Assembly (NCBI RefSeq): GCF_014647375.1 | Contig: NZ_BMPB01000016.1 | Location: 62,001 to 126,000 of the forward strand | Length of the DNA: 64,000 nt | Origin: Parabacteroides faecis | GTDB taxonomy: Bacteria; Bacteroidota; Bacteroidia; Bacteroidales; Tannerellaceae | Direction: 5' to 3' | In this document: one piece after another, positions 44,716 to 53,394 of the stretch | Layout of the letters: every line of letters begins with the position of its first letter | Position numbering within the stretch: the first letter of the stretch is position 1 | Translations under genes and position numbers: made by a program | Notes under the pieces: model-generated | Told to the model about the DNA's origin: nothing | Seen by the model: the letters and a program-made list of their open reading frames with translations, nothing else | Databases searched by the model: none

Positions 44716-47415
44716 ATGATCGATATATCCGTCATAATGCCTGTCTTTAACGAAGAGAAATATCTTCATGAAGCAATTGATAGTATACTGCATCAGACCT
44801 TTGGTCGTTTTGAGTTTATTATTATAGATGATGCCTCTACTGATAATTCATTGGCTATTATTCAATCTTATGCAGATGAACGTATTGTTCTGATTTGTAA
44901 TGAGTATAATATGGGAAACTATCCTTCCCGTAATAAAGGATTGGAAATCGCTGTTGGGAAATATATTTGTGTCATGGATGCAGATGATGTAGCTTATCTC
45001 CAAAGGTTTGAACTCCAATATAAGTATCTGGAAACTCATCCGGATATTTTGGGAATAGGAACAAATTTTGTTTTCTCGAAGCCGGAAATGAAAAGGCCTT
45101 TACCTTCTTCACATGAACAATTGATGATCGATTTGCTTCAGAATAATACTTTTTTGCACTCTTCATTGATGATAAGGACTAATGTGATGAGAAAGTGTGA
45201 CGGATATGATGAAAAATATGTCTATTCTTCAGATTATGATCTTATGTCACGGCTGGCATTATCGGGGAAGGTAGAAAATTTGCCGGGTATATTGATGATG
45301 TGCCGTTGGCATGCGTCTCAGATTTCCCAGTTGCATAGAGATGAACAGAAAGCATATGCGTATGATGTACGCCGTAAATATCAGATTGAGTTTATAAACC
45401 GATATAAGAACACTAATCAGCAAATGCCGGACGAGTGGACTGTCGGTATTCCGGAGATTGGGCGAATTATAGCATTGTATACTTATGCGAGTCATACCGG
45501 AGATGTAATTTACGAAAAACAAGCCGATGAGTTATTAGAGCAATTATTGGAAAATGATGTGGAAATCGTTCCATCTTTAGGGCAGGAATGTAGTTATTGT
45601 AGCTTGGGATGTGGTCTTATATATATTTTGCGTAACAAATTTGCTAAAGGTGAAGAAAATGAGATATTGACGGAATTGGATACGCGTTTGTCAACTCTTA
45701 GTATAAATTGGAATGAAGAACAAAAAGATTCTTTGTATGGTTGGATACATTATTTGACACTTCGGGTAGATGTTCAGGAAGAGAGTACGGTCACTCTGGT
45801 TAATAAACAAAACTTAATCCAGTTTCTGGATCGTCTGGAAGAGATTGAAATAATAGATGACAGTTTATTGAAAGATCTTCGGAGAATAGATGCTTTGGGT
45901 ATCTTTCCTGAGAGGACAAAATGCTTATTGGGGGAGAAAGAAATTACCTGTATAAACTGTAATGAAATAGATGAATCGTTAGATGATATTGTTACGTTCG
46001 TAATTCCGGTCCGCATCGATTCGTCCGAACGGAAGGAAAACCTTGACGTGGTTTTAGATCAGTTATCAAAACGTAAACAGAGTAAAATAATAGTACTGGA
46101 AGCCGATAAGGATTCCAAATATAAAGTGCCTGGAAATTACCCGAATGTGACATATCGCTTTGTGAAAGATGATAACTCCATTTTTTACCGGACAAAATAC
46201 CTGAATGAATTATTGCGCGAAGCTGATACTTCGATTGTCGGTATATGGGATACTGACGTAATAGTACCGGATGATCAAATAGATTCTTCTATAGCCGATA
46301 TTCGGAATAGGAAAGCGGTGATGAGTTTCCCTTATGACGGACGTTTCAATTTATGTTCAATGGAGGACAGTTTTGTTTTTCGCGACAACCGTTTGATCGA
46401 ATTTCTGAAAGGAAAAGAGCATTCTGATTGTTTTATTCATTCTGTTGGTGGTGCTTTTCTTGTACATAAAGATTATTACCTGGAGGCAGGAGGGGAAAAT
46501 GAACATTTTTATGGTTGGGGAATGGAGGATCTGGAACGTGTAAAGCGGATGGAGATATTAGGATTGCCGGTTTCGCGTGTAACTGGAGCTTTATATCATT
46601 TGTTTCATTATCGCTATGAAAATTCACGTTTTTATAGTTCAAGACTAGAAGAAGAGAGCCGTGAAGAATTTCTCAAAGTCTGTGGCATGTATAAAGATCA
46701 ATTGAAACATTATATACAAACATGGAAAGATGTAGCTCTGAAATATGAAAATAGAGTTTATCTACCATCGGATATGCATGCCAGGACTCCTTTTCTGGCT
46801 AATTATTTTTGTTTGATGGAAAGCTATCATATGGCTTTTGTGATAATTGCGAAAAATGCATCGTCACATTTGAGGAATGTACTTGCATCATCTCTTTATG
46901 GTTTTTATCCTAATCAGGGTGGCGCTCATAGCCTGGTTGGCTATGATGATGCGAGTCCCTATTTGTGTCCGGTTTCAAAGATGCAGGAAAAAGAGAAAGA
47001 ATCTGGTAAAATGATCAAATTTGCTGTTTGGAGAGATCCTGTTGAACGATTGGTCTCTTGCTACAAACACTTTTGCCTGGAGAAAGCAAATCGTTTCTAT
47101 TTTCGGTATTTAGCTCTGTTTGAAGATAATTCATTTGATCGTTTTATGGAGTTTGTCCGGTTTGAGTTAGGGAAAAAGAATCCTTTATCTCAGGATGAAC
47201 ATATTCGCAGACAGTCAGACTATTATCATCCGGAAGATGTGGATTATATTGTTCCGATCCATAAACTGAATCAATTTCTGGAAGAACATGGTGTACCTGT
47301 TTTGAAGAAGTCTGCAAATGAAACATCTGTCGGTTTTCGATTGACAGACCGGAATCATATAGAGGAAATAAAAGAATTGTATAAAGCCGATTACAAAATA
47401 AAATTAACGTATTGA
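44716..47415 (+). CDS. Four-domain protein: GT2, LanC-like, second GT-A domain, sulfotransferase-like
   Basis: An 899-residue protein with four parts. A GT2 domain (1-235) has SVIMPVFNEEKYL and the metal-binding MDADD at 87-91. A LanC-like part (about 245-410) has SLGQECSYCSLGCGLIYILR (287-306). A second GT-A domain (about 425-640) has the DTD motif at 512-514 and the WGMEDLE block at 601-607, like C-terminal galactosyltransferase domains. The end (about 705-899) resembles PAPS-dependent sulfotransferases: MAFVIIAKNASSHLRNVL for the 5'-phosphosulfate loop and FAVWRDPVERLVSCYKHF (769-786) for the 3'-phosphate site. The 5' loop lacks the usual KTGTT or KTGGT core. Confidence 0.82.
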   Translation: MIDISVIMPVFNEEKYLHEAIDSILHQTFGRFEFIIIDDASTDNSLAIIQSYADERIVLICNEYNMGNYPSRNKGLEIAVGKYICVMDADDVAYLQRFELQYKYLETHPDILGIGTNFVFSKPEMKRPLPSSHEQLMIDLLQNNTFLHSSLMIRTNVMRKCDGYDEKYVYSSDYDLMSRLALSGKVENLPGILMMCRWHASQISQLHRDEQKAYAYDVRRKYQIEFINRYKNTNQQMPDEWTVGIPEIGRIIALYTYASHTGDVIYEKQADELLEQLLENDVEIVPSLGQECSYCSLGCGLIYILRNKFAKGEENEILTELDTRLSTLSINWNEEQKDSLYGWIHYLTLRVDVQEESTVTLVNKQNLIQFLDRLEEIEIIDDSLLKDLRRIDALGIFPERTKCLLGEKEITCINCNEIDESLDDIVTFVIPVRIDSSERKENLDVVLDQLSKRKQSKIIVLEADKDSKYKVPGNYPNVTYRFVKDDNSIFYRTKYLNELLREADTSIVGIWDTDVIVPDDQIDSSIADIRNRKAVMSFPYDGRFNLCSMEDSFVFRDNRLIEFLKGKEHSDCFIHSVGGAFLVHKDYYLEAGGENEHFYGWGMEDLERVKRMEILGLPVSRVTGALYHLFHYRYENSRFYSSRLEEESREEFLKVCGMYKDQLKHYIQTWKDVALKYENRVYLPSDMHARTPFLANYFCLMESYHMAFVIIAKNASSHLRNVLASSLYGFYPNQGGAHSLVGYDDASPYLCPVSKMQEKEKESGKMIKFAVWRDPVERLVSCYKHFCLEKANRFYFRYLALFEDNSFDRFMEFVRFELGKKNPLSQDEHIRRQSDYYHPEDVDYIVPIHKLNQFLEEHGVPVLKKSANETSVGFRLTDRNHIEEIKELYKADYKIKLTY

Positions 47416-47443
47416 CTTGATACTAATGTATATATGACTTCAT

Positions 47444-48061
47444 ATGGAAAAAAGTAAAAGTATATTATTGCAACAGATAGCTAATCATCTGATAATGAAT
47501 TCAAGTTTTTTGACAGACTTGAGTTTATATCACGGCAAGACAGGTATAGTATTGTTCCTTTACAACTATGCACGGTATACAAAGAATCCTGTTTATGAAG
47601 AATTTGCAGGTGAATTGTTAGATGAAATATTTAATGAAATCCATGATAATATTGGTCCGGACTTTGAAAATGGATTATCCGGCATCGGATGGGGTGTACT
47701 GTATTTGATAAAAAATCAGTTTATTTCCGGGGATCCGAATGATATATTGGAAGATATCGATATGAAAATGATGGAAGTTAACTTACTGAAAGTTAGAAAT
47801 AACTCTTTGGAAAGAGGAATAGCCGGTTTTTCTGTATATCTTTCTTATCGATTGTCTTTTCAGGAGGGTCTTTCTTATTTCGATACAGATTTTGTATCTG
47901 ATTTACAAAAAGTGATTTCTGACAAAGGGATAAATGTGGAGTTTGATTTATATTCTATCATAAATCAGTGTACTTATTCTTCTGTGGATGAAATAGGGAT
48001 AACTTCATTAGGATTGTGTAAGGGATATGCAGGTTATGGACTTAAATTGATGGCAGGATGA
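47444..48061 (+). CDS. Stand-alone LanC-like protein
   Basis: A 205-residue LanC-like protein. The hallmark repeats are SLYHGKTGIVLFLYNYARY (27-45), DFENGLSGIGWGVLYLIKN (73-91) and, at the end, SLGLCKGYAGYGLKLM. It is about half the length of a normal lanthionine cyclase. In a true LanC the last repeat carries Cys-His in CHG; here it reads CKG, so one zinc ligand is missing. It overlaps the following GT4 gene by four bases, so the two are made together. Catalysis of thioether rings looks unlikely; a binding or scaffolding role is inferred. Confidence 0.78.
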   Translation: MEKSKSILLQQIANHLIMNSSFLTDLSLYHGKTGIVLFLYNYARYTKNPVYEEFAGELLDEIFNEIHDNIGPDFENGLSGIGWGVLYLIKNQFISGDPNDILEDIDMKMMEVNLLKVRNNSLERGIAGFSVYLSYRLSFQEGLSYFDTDFVSDLQKVISDKGINVEFDLYSIINQCTYSSVDEIGITSLGLCKGYAGYGLKLMAG

Positions 48062-49299
48062 AAAAACATGTGTATCTTTTTGATGAAAGCAGTCGGGCAT
48101 CTACGTACGGGGTTGGTACGTATATCCGGCAAATAACAGTTTGTCTGACAGATATATCAGAATTGACAGTACATGTCGTTCATATAGGTGCGGATGTAGA
48201 GCATTTTGAAATAAAAGAGATGCAGGGATATGATTTATATAATATTCCGCAATACTGTATTCCTATGGAAGGAAAGACAAATTTTTACCAACGGAATATT
48301 TACTATCTTATACGTTCAAATTGCAGCTGTTCTGACAGTGACAAGTTTATTTTTATGTTTAATTATTCCCATCATATTTCTTTGATCAATCATTTAAGAG
48401 AAGGATTCCCGGGCAGTTGTTTCTATTTTGTAATACATTATCAAAACTGGTGTTTCAGTTTAAACGGGGATGTAGCACGTTTTAAGCATATTATTCATTC
48501 AAATGATATTTCGACTTTACCCTCTTCAGAACAAGAAGTCTATAATTCGTTTCTTAGGGATAAAGAACTGTATCAAATTGTTGATAAGGTTATTTGTCTA
48601 TCCGAGTTTACTCTTTCATTATTGGCTGAAGAATATGGTGTATCCCGTAATAAACTTATGCTGATTTATAATGGTCTGCAAGATGAGAGAAAGATATTGG
48701 CGGTGGAGGAACGCAATCTTCTGAGGAAGCAATATCATTTTTCTTCCAAAGAGAAGATTGTTTTGTTTGTCGGACGCTTAGATGTAATAAAAGGGATTGA
48801 TACGCTCATTCTGTCTTTTAAGGATTTACTGCAAAGAAACTGCAATTACCGATTGCTGGTTGTTGGGGATGGAGATTTTTCTTCCCGCCTAAGTCGGTGT
48901 GGAACAGATTGGAATAAAATAACTTTTACGGGACGTTTAAATAAGGAACAATTATATGACTTTTATCAAATAGCAGATATTGGTGTTATGCCTTCCATGC
49001 ATGAACAATGTAGTTATGTCGCTATCGAAATGATGATGTTTGGTTTACCTATGGTTGTTTCGACAACACCCGGATTAAAGGGCATGATGCGAAATGGAGA
49101 TTTTGGTTATACATTTGATATGGAAAAAGACAGTGAAAAATCGAAAAATGAATTGACCGATCTGATTATAAAAGTATTGAAGGCTCCTTTGCGGAAACGG
49201 GAGAAGATGAAAAGTTTATCACGTTCTTCATATGAAGAAAAATATTCAGTGCAAGAGATGCAAAAAAAATATTTGAATTTAATATTTCCGGAACAATAA
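48058..49299 (+). CDS. GT4-type glycosyltransferase
   Basis: A 413-residue GT-B fold enzyme. The C-terminal half is typical of family 4: VLFVGRLDVIKGIDTLILSF, LLVVGDGDFSSRL, ITFTGRLNKEQLYDFYQIADIGVMPS and the EX7E pattern in MHEQCSYVAIEMMMFGLP. The N-terminal half begins VYLFDESSRASTYGVGTYIRQI, which matches the start of the GT4 enzyme at 56612 (NETRRGAVFGIGTYIREL), so they are paralogues. It overlaps the LanC-like gene by four bases. The sugar and acceptor are unknown. Confidence 0.92.
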   Translation: MKKHVYLFDESSRASTYGVGTYIRQITVCLTDISELTVHVVHIGADVEHFEIKEMQGYDLYNIPQYCIPMEGKTNFYQRNIYYLIRSNCSCSDSDKFIFMFNYSHHISLINHLREGFPGSCFYFVIHYQNWCFSLNGDVARFKHIIHSNDISTLPSSEQEVYNSFLRDKELYQIVDKVICLSEFTLSLLAEEYGVSRNKLMLIYNGLQDERKILAVEERNLLRKQYHFSSKEKIVLFVGRLDVIKGIDTLILSFKDLLQRNCNYRLLVVGDGDFSSRLSRCGTDWNKITFTGRLNKEQLYDFYQIADIGVMPSMHEQCSYVAIEMMMFGLPMVVSTTPGLKGMMRNGDFGYTFDMEKDSEKSKNELTDLIIKVLKAPLRKREKMKSLSRSSYEEKYSVQEMQKKYLNLIFPEQ

Positions 49300-49305
49300 T
49301 ATAGT

Positions 49306-50043
49306 ATGAAACAGACTTCTGTCATTAATCAATATTTTGAACAACTTTCTTCTATTGCATCTGAAAGCTTTTATGTGCTGGATGTGTTGCAAAGATCAAT
49401 ATGCTATGCCAAGCCTGACGATTTATTTCTATGTGGTTTCTCTACGGAGGATGTTTTGAGGTTAGGATATGATTTTTATTCTGAAGTAATCTATTCTGAC
49501 GATTTGCCATTGTGGATAGAGATGCGTGAACTTATTTTGCAATACCTCAAGGCTTTTGAGGAAAAAAGGGATGAAATTGATTGTTTTTCATGTACATTCC
49601 GTTTGCAGCGTACCTATTCTTTTAGTTCACGGCCTTTACCGCAAATGGTCTATCATCGGATGAAACCCATTTGGGCGGATAATGAATTGCGTTATTTGAT
49701 TTGTTGTGTGGAAAGTTCAACTATTGGGGAGGTTGGAAATTTGTGCCTGCATTATAAAGATGGATTGACATACAGTGAATACAATTTCGTAACCAGACGT
49801 TGGAAGCAAAAAGTAAAAGAGTCGCTTACTGAACGCGAAAGGGCGATACTAATGCTTGCTCAACAAGGAAAAAGTTCAGCAGAAATAGCTGATGACTTAT
49901 GTAAAGGACATAACACTATACGAAATCAGATAAAGGCTCTGTTTTCTAAATTGAAAATACACTCCATGCAAGGAGCAATTGAGCTTGCTCGCAATTTTCG
50001 CATGATATATCCAAAACAGGGTACTGGGGCAAAAAAACATTGA
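49306..50043 (+). CDS. LuxR-type transcriptional regulator with PAS-like sensor
   Basis: A 245-residue regulator starting six bases after the GT4 gene. The N-terminal 150 residues look like a PAS fold (YVLDVLQRSICYAKPDDLFLCGFSTEDVL, ending with FRL...). The C-terminus is a LuxR/GerE helix-turn-helix at about 172-235: LTERERAILMLAQQGKSSAEIADDLCKGHNTIRNQIKALFSKL. It stands directly before the RiPP precursor genes, with a promoter and 157 bases between, so it probably controls them. The ligand is unknown. Confidence 0.88.
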   Translation: MKQTSVINQYFEQLSSIASESFYVLDVLQRSICYAKPDDLFLCGFSTEDVLRLGYDFYSEVIYSDDLPLWIEMRELILQYLKAFEEKRDEIDCFSCTFRLQRTYSFSSRPLPQMVYHRMKPIWADNELRYLICCVESSTIGEVGNLCLHYKDGLTYSEYNFVTRRWKQKVKESLTERERAILMLAQQGKSSAEIADDLCKGHNTIRNQIKALFSKLKIHSMQGAIELARNFRMIYPKQGTGAKKH

Positions 50044-50126
50044 TACTTTTTCAAAAAAAAGCAAAGCATAACCTAGGGCATTGAATAATAATGGTAGGGG
50101 AAATTAAAATAGACTCAATTGGGCTA

Positions 50127-50156
50127 ATTGCGGTTTAAAATCAGATGTTAACTTTG
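50127..50156 (+). promoter_or_regulatory. Promoter of the RiPP precursor genes
   Basis: ATTG at 50127-50130 and TAACTTTG at 50149-50156 are separated by 18 bases, a good match to the Bacteroidota consensus. The first precursor starts at 50201, leaving a leader of about 40 bases. It lies just after the LuxR-type regulator gene. Confidence 0.65.
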
Positions 50157-50200
50157 TTACATATAAAAGTTTCATATTAATCTTAATACCATTACAGAAA

Positions 50201-50377
50201 ATGAAAACTTTAGGTAAAATTAAGTTGAATGAGTTTAGAAAGTCTGAACTGGAGAAACGTGAACTGAATACTTTGCGTGGAGGATGTAGTTGTAAGAATT
50301 ATTGTTCTTGTTCGGGCTCTTCTGATTATGAGAACACTTCGTCAAGTTCGAGCAGCACAAAAAATAATTCATATTAA
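50201..50377 (+). CDS. RiPP precursor peptide 1, GG-Bacteroidetes type, with poly-Ser core
   Basis: A 58-residue peptide. The leader of 28 residues begins MKTLGKIKLNEFRK, has a charged KSELEKRELNTL stretch and ends in the Gly-Gly cleavage motif. The 30-residue core starts CSCKNYCSC and holds four cysteines, twelve serines (six in a row at core positions 19-24) and two tyrosines. The leader matches the TIGR04149-type precursors whose maturation needs a radical SAM enzyme, and that enzyme is encoded downstream. The Ser-rich tail is a likely site for O-glycosylation, given the surrounding glycosyltransferases (inference). It is short and easily missed. Confidence 0.88.
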   Translation: MKTLGKIKLNEFRKSELEKRELNTLRGGCSCKNYCSCSGSSDYENTSSSSSSTKNNSY

Positions 50378-50423
50378 ATTATTAAATTTGATTCTAGACG
50401 TGACTGAGTATTATAATAAACAT

Positions 50424-50454
50424 CTTCAATTAGTGATATTATAACTGATTGAAG
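50424..50454 (+). terminator. Hairpin between the two precursor genes
   Basis: CTTCAATTAGT (50424-50434) pairs with ACTGATTGAAG (50444-50454), 11 pairs with one G-T, loop of nine bases. It may end or slow transcription after precursor 1, or protect its 3' end. Confidence 0.6.
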
Positions 50455-50500
50455 ACAAAAGTATTAAATCATTTTGTCAAACTTAATATCACAAAAGAAA

Positions 50501-50668
50501 ATGAAAACATTAGGAAAACTTAAATTGAACGAATTCAGAAAGTCTGAACTAGAGAAACGTGAACTAAACACTTTAAAAGGTGGATGTAGTTGTAAATGTG
50601 CCTGTGGTGGAGGTTGGGATTATGCGAACACTAAGGAAGGTACGAATGGTGCAGGACGTGCGTATTAA
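50501..50668 (+). CDS. RiPP precursor peptide 2, GG-Bacteroidetes type
   Basis: A 55-residue peptide from ATG 50501; a TTG nine codons upstream is in frame but the ATG aligns exactly with precursor 1 and has the same AGAAAATG context. The 28-residue leader differs from precursor 1 at only two positions (I7L, R26K) and ends in GG. The 27-residue core starts CSCKCACGGG, with four cysteines at positions 1, 3, 5 and 7, then a glycine-rich run and DYANT. The shared CSCK and DYxNT blocks show that both cores came from a duplication, but precursor 2 lacks the poly-Ser tract. Confidence 0.9.
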   Translation: MKTLGKLKLNEFRKSELEKRELNTLKGGCSCKCACGGGWDYANTKEGTNGAGRAY

Positions 50669-50729
50669 TGCCTCATAAGGTAGGACCTAAACTTGATTTG
50701 TGTTACATAACTTACGAGTCTTATAATAA

Positions 50730-50762
50730 TATCCCCAACTATAAGCGAGGTAGTTGGGGATA
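50730..50762 (+). terminator. Strong hairpin between precursor 2 and the radical SAM gene
   Basis: A perfect 12-pair stem (50730-50741 with 50751-50762) with a 9-base loop lies 61 bases after precursor 2 and 20 bases before the maturase. No T run follows. It may reduce readthrough so that precursors are made in excess over the enzyme. Confidence 0.75.
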
Positions 50763-50782
50763 TAAACATTAACTAATCTATC

Positions 50783-52225
50783 ATGATTCGAACACTCATT
50801 CATGCCTCAGAAAATGATAATTTATATATCTATGATCATCAATTCAGATTGTCGATATTAGTACATCCAGAATTCAGGAAAGCTTATGAAGGATCTCCGG
50901 ATGTTCATCCCTATTATTTGAAAAAATATGAATATTTAAGGAAACAAGGTTTTTTCTCAAAATCTAAACCGGTCAATTTTGGTACAGTTAACGAGTCGAT
51001 GATAAAAAACAATATGGCTGAGGTTCCTCAGATTGTTTTTGAAACAACAGACTTTTGCAATTTGAATTGTACGTATTGTGCATTGGGTGATGTTTATGAG
51101 GGATTTGATGTAAGAAATCAAAAAAAAATTAATACAGAGCATGCCATTACTTTACTGAAATATATTTTAGATATAAAACACAAAAGTAAAAAAAATCAAC
51201 TCTATATAAGTTTCTTTGGTGGTGAACCTCTTTTTAATGGAGATTTTATAAAACAGATAGTTGAAGTTGCCAATTTACTGAAATCAGAAAAAGAAATAGA
51301 AATTAGGTACACTATGACTACAAATGCAACATTACTAAATAAATATATACCCTTTTTGGTTGATAATGAATTTGAGTTACTTATAAGTTTGGATGGGAAT
51401 GAAGTGAATCATAGTTATCGTTCTTATAGAGGAAATAAAAAAAACTCTTTCGAAAAGGTTATTGAAAACATAGATATGCTTCAAAGGGATTACCCTGAAT
51501 ATTTTATAAATCATGTAAATTTCAATGCTGTATTACATAATCGAAATTCAGTTAAAGATATCTATGAATTCATTTATTCAAGATATCATAAAATCCCAAG
51601 AATTGCAGAATTGAATCCCTGTGATGTGAGTCCGAATAAAGAAGAACTTTTTAACAAAATGTTTCATGATAAAAGAAAAAGTGAGGCTGAGTATATAAAA
51701 GATCAATCTAATCATTTACCTCATGAGGAAATGTTACAGTATAAGGAATTGACCGATTTTTTAAAAAATTATTCGATAAATTATTATGTTTCAAATATAA
51801 TCGACTTATTCCCAGGAGAAAAAAAATATCTACCAACTAGTACTTGTTTGCCTTTTTGGAAAAAATTAATGTTGACTACAAACAGTAAATTAGCGTTATG
51901 TGAAAAAGTTAGCTATCACAAATTAACGGTGGGAGAAGTTGGAGAAACGGTAATGATAGATGTTCCGAAAATTACCCGTCAATACAATTTTTATTACGAG
52001 CATGTGAAAGAAAAATGTCAGCAGTGCTATGCAAATAAGTCTTGTGATATCTGTATGTTTGTTATGAATAATAGCAATTTGAATAAATTGGATGCAGAAG
52101 AGTTTAAATGTGAAGGTTTCCATGATCTAGGTACATTTGATCGTAAGCTACATCGGGTTTTCTCTTTTCTTGAAAAGTATCCGGAAGATAATTTATCAAT
52201 AACAGAAAATGTAGTAATTGTATGA
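50783..52225 (+). CDS. Radical SAM peptide maturase, GG-Bacteroidetes system
   Basis: A 480-residue radical SAM enzyme. The iron-sulfur motif is CNLNCTYC with Cys92, Cys96 and Cys99, and the SAM-binding FFGGEP is near residue 150. The N-terminal 80 residues form an additional, probably leader-binding part. The C-terminal region has a SPASM-like cysteine set (TSTCLPFW, LALCEKV, CQQCYANKSCDIC, FKCEGF) for auxiliary clusters. It matches the TIGR04148 family, maturases of GG-leader peptides in Bacteroidota. It should act on the two precursors just upstream, possibly making thioether or carbon-carbon links; the chemistry is not known from sequence. Its stop overlaps the next start (ATGA). Confidence 0.9.
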   Translation: MIRTLIHASENDNLYIYDHQFRLSILVHPEFRKAYEGSPDVHPYYLKKYEYLRKQGFFSKSKPVNFGTVNESMIKNNMAEVPQIVFETTDFCNLNCTYCALGDVYEGFDVRNQKKINTEHAITLLKYILDIKHKSKKNQLYISFFGGEPLFNGDFIKQIVEVANLLKSEKEIEIRYTMTTNATLLNKYIPFLVDNEFELLISLDGNEVNHSYRSYRGNKKNSFEKVIENIDMLQRDYPEYFINHVNFNAVLHNRNSVKDIYEFIYSRYHKIPRIAELNPCDVSPNKEELFNKMFHDKRKSEAEYIKDQSNHLPHEEMLQYKELTDFLKNYSINYYVSNIIDLFPGEKKYLPTSTCLPFWKKLMLTTNSKLALCEKVSYHKLTVGEVGETVMIDVPKITRQYNFYYEHVKEKCQQCYANKSCDICMFVMNNSNLNKLDAEEFKCEGFHDLGTFDRKLHRVFSFLEKYPEDNLSITENVVIV

Positions 52226-53382
52226 TTTCTAAAAAAAGTTTGACAGATTATTGGTTCAAAATAGAACCGTATGTACATATTAGTATTGTTAATAATTGTG
52301 CTTTATTGTATAATACATTAGATGGCGCATTCATTGAAACAGATAAAATCGAAGTTATTGAATTATTGAATGGAATACTTCAGAAAGAAAATTGTGGTGT
52401 TGTTTTATTAACTTCAGAAAGGTATCAACAACAAGATATTAAAAGATTTATCAATGAACTCTTAAAAAAATATATGGGGGATATTATTGATGTTGATTTA
52501 TCTAAGGGTAAACCTGTTCAAATATTACCTTATTTTAATTATTCAGATACCCAAAAAATATTTAAAAAACATAGTTTTGCATCAGGGAAAAAGATTCTTA
52601 TATATTTATCTGAAATCACTATTTATGTCGATGATAGTAGCGATATAAATAGTCTTATTTCATATTTGAAATCCTTACCGGTAAGTACAACAATTAATAT
52701 TATAGGATATTTAGAAAATATTGAAAATTACAAGATATTATTATCTTTTTTGAATCAACTTTCTTCATTGAAGAATATGATATTTCCATATACTAATATA
52801 ATATCTTTACAACCAGATTTTGAGAATGATTTTTTGTATTCAATATTGGTTCGATTTCCTGTAGATATGTCACAGTGGAATCATTCAAGGCAAATGTTGC
52901 TTGATCAAACTTTACCATTTGAATATATTTTTGAGGTCTCGTCATCTGATGACTATCAACAAGCAAAGGTACTTGTAGAAGAATTTAGTATTGAAAAATA
53001 TCAGTTAAAACCAGTGTATACAGGTGATAATATAGATTTTTTTAAAGAAAAAGTTTTTCTTTCTAAAGAAGATATTTTATCAACGTCCATGTCTATTAAT
53101 GATTTCTTTACAAATCAATCCATGAATATTTACGATTTTGGAAAAATCAATATTATGCCTGATGGTGATATTTATGCCAACATCAACCATCCGGTATTAG
53201 GTAATATAAAGACACACAGTATCTACGATGTTATCTCTAAAGAATTGGAAGAAGGTAAATCATGGCTTCGTGTACGTAATCAGCAACCATGTGACACTTG
53301 TCTATATCAATGGCACTGTCCATCTCCTTCCAATTATGAAATAGAGATTGGTCGTCCGAATCTTTGTCATGTACAACCATAA
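52222..53382 (+). CDS. Pseudo-radical-SAM partner protein, GG-Bacteroidetes system
   Basis: A 386-residue protein that overlaps the maturase by four bases. It looks like a radical SAM/SPASM protein that has lost the CxxxCxxC motif: the N-terminal half has no cysteine triad, while the C-terminus keeps CDTCLYQWHCPSPSNY and a final CHV. This fits TIGR04150, the pseudo-rSAM partner that always accompanies TIGR04148 maturases. It probably helps position the precursor or forms a heterodimer with the active enzyme. The region KINIMPDGDIYANINHPVLGNI is typical of SPASM domains. Confidence 0.85.
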   Translation: MISKKSLTDYWFKIEPYVHISIVNNCALLYNTLDGAFIETDKIEVIELLNGILQKENCGVVLLTSERYQQQDIKRFINELLKKYMGDIIDVDLSKGKPVQILPYFNYSDTQKIFKKHSFASGKKILIYLSEITIYVDDSSDINSLISYLKSLPVSTTINIIGYLENIENYKILLSFLNQLSSLKNMIFPYTNIISLQPDFENDFLYSILVRFPVDMSQWNHSRQMLLDQTLPFEYIFEVSSSDDYQQAKVLVEEFSIEKYQLKPVYTGDNIDFFKEKVFLSKEDILSTSMSINDFFTNQSMNIYDFGKINIMPDGDIYANINHPVLGNIKTHSIYDVISKELEEGKSWLRVRNQQPCDTCLYQWHCPSPSNYEIEIGRPNLCHVQP

Positions 53383-53394
53383 CATCAATTGTTT

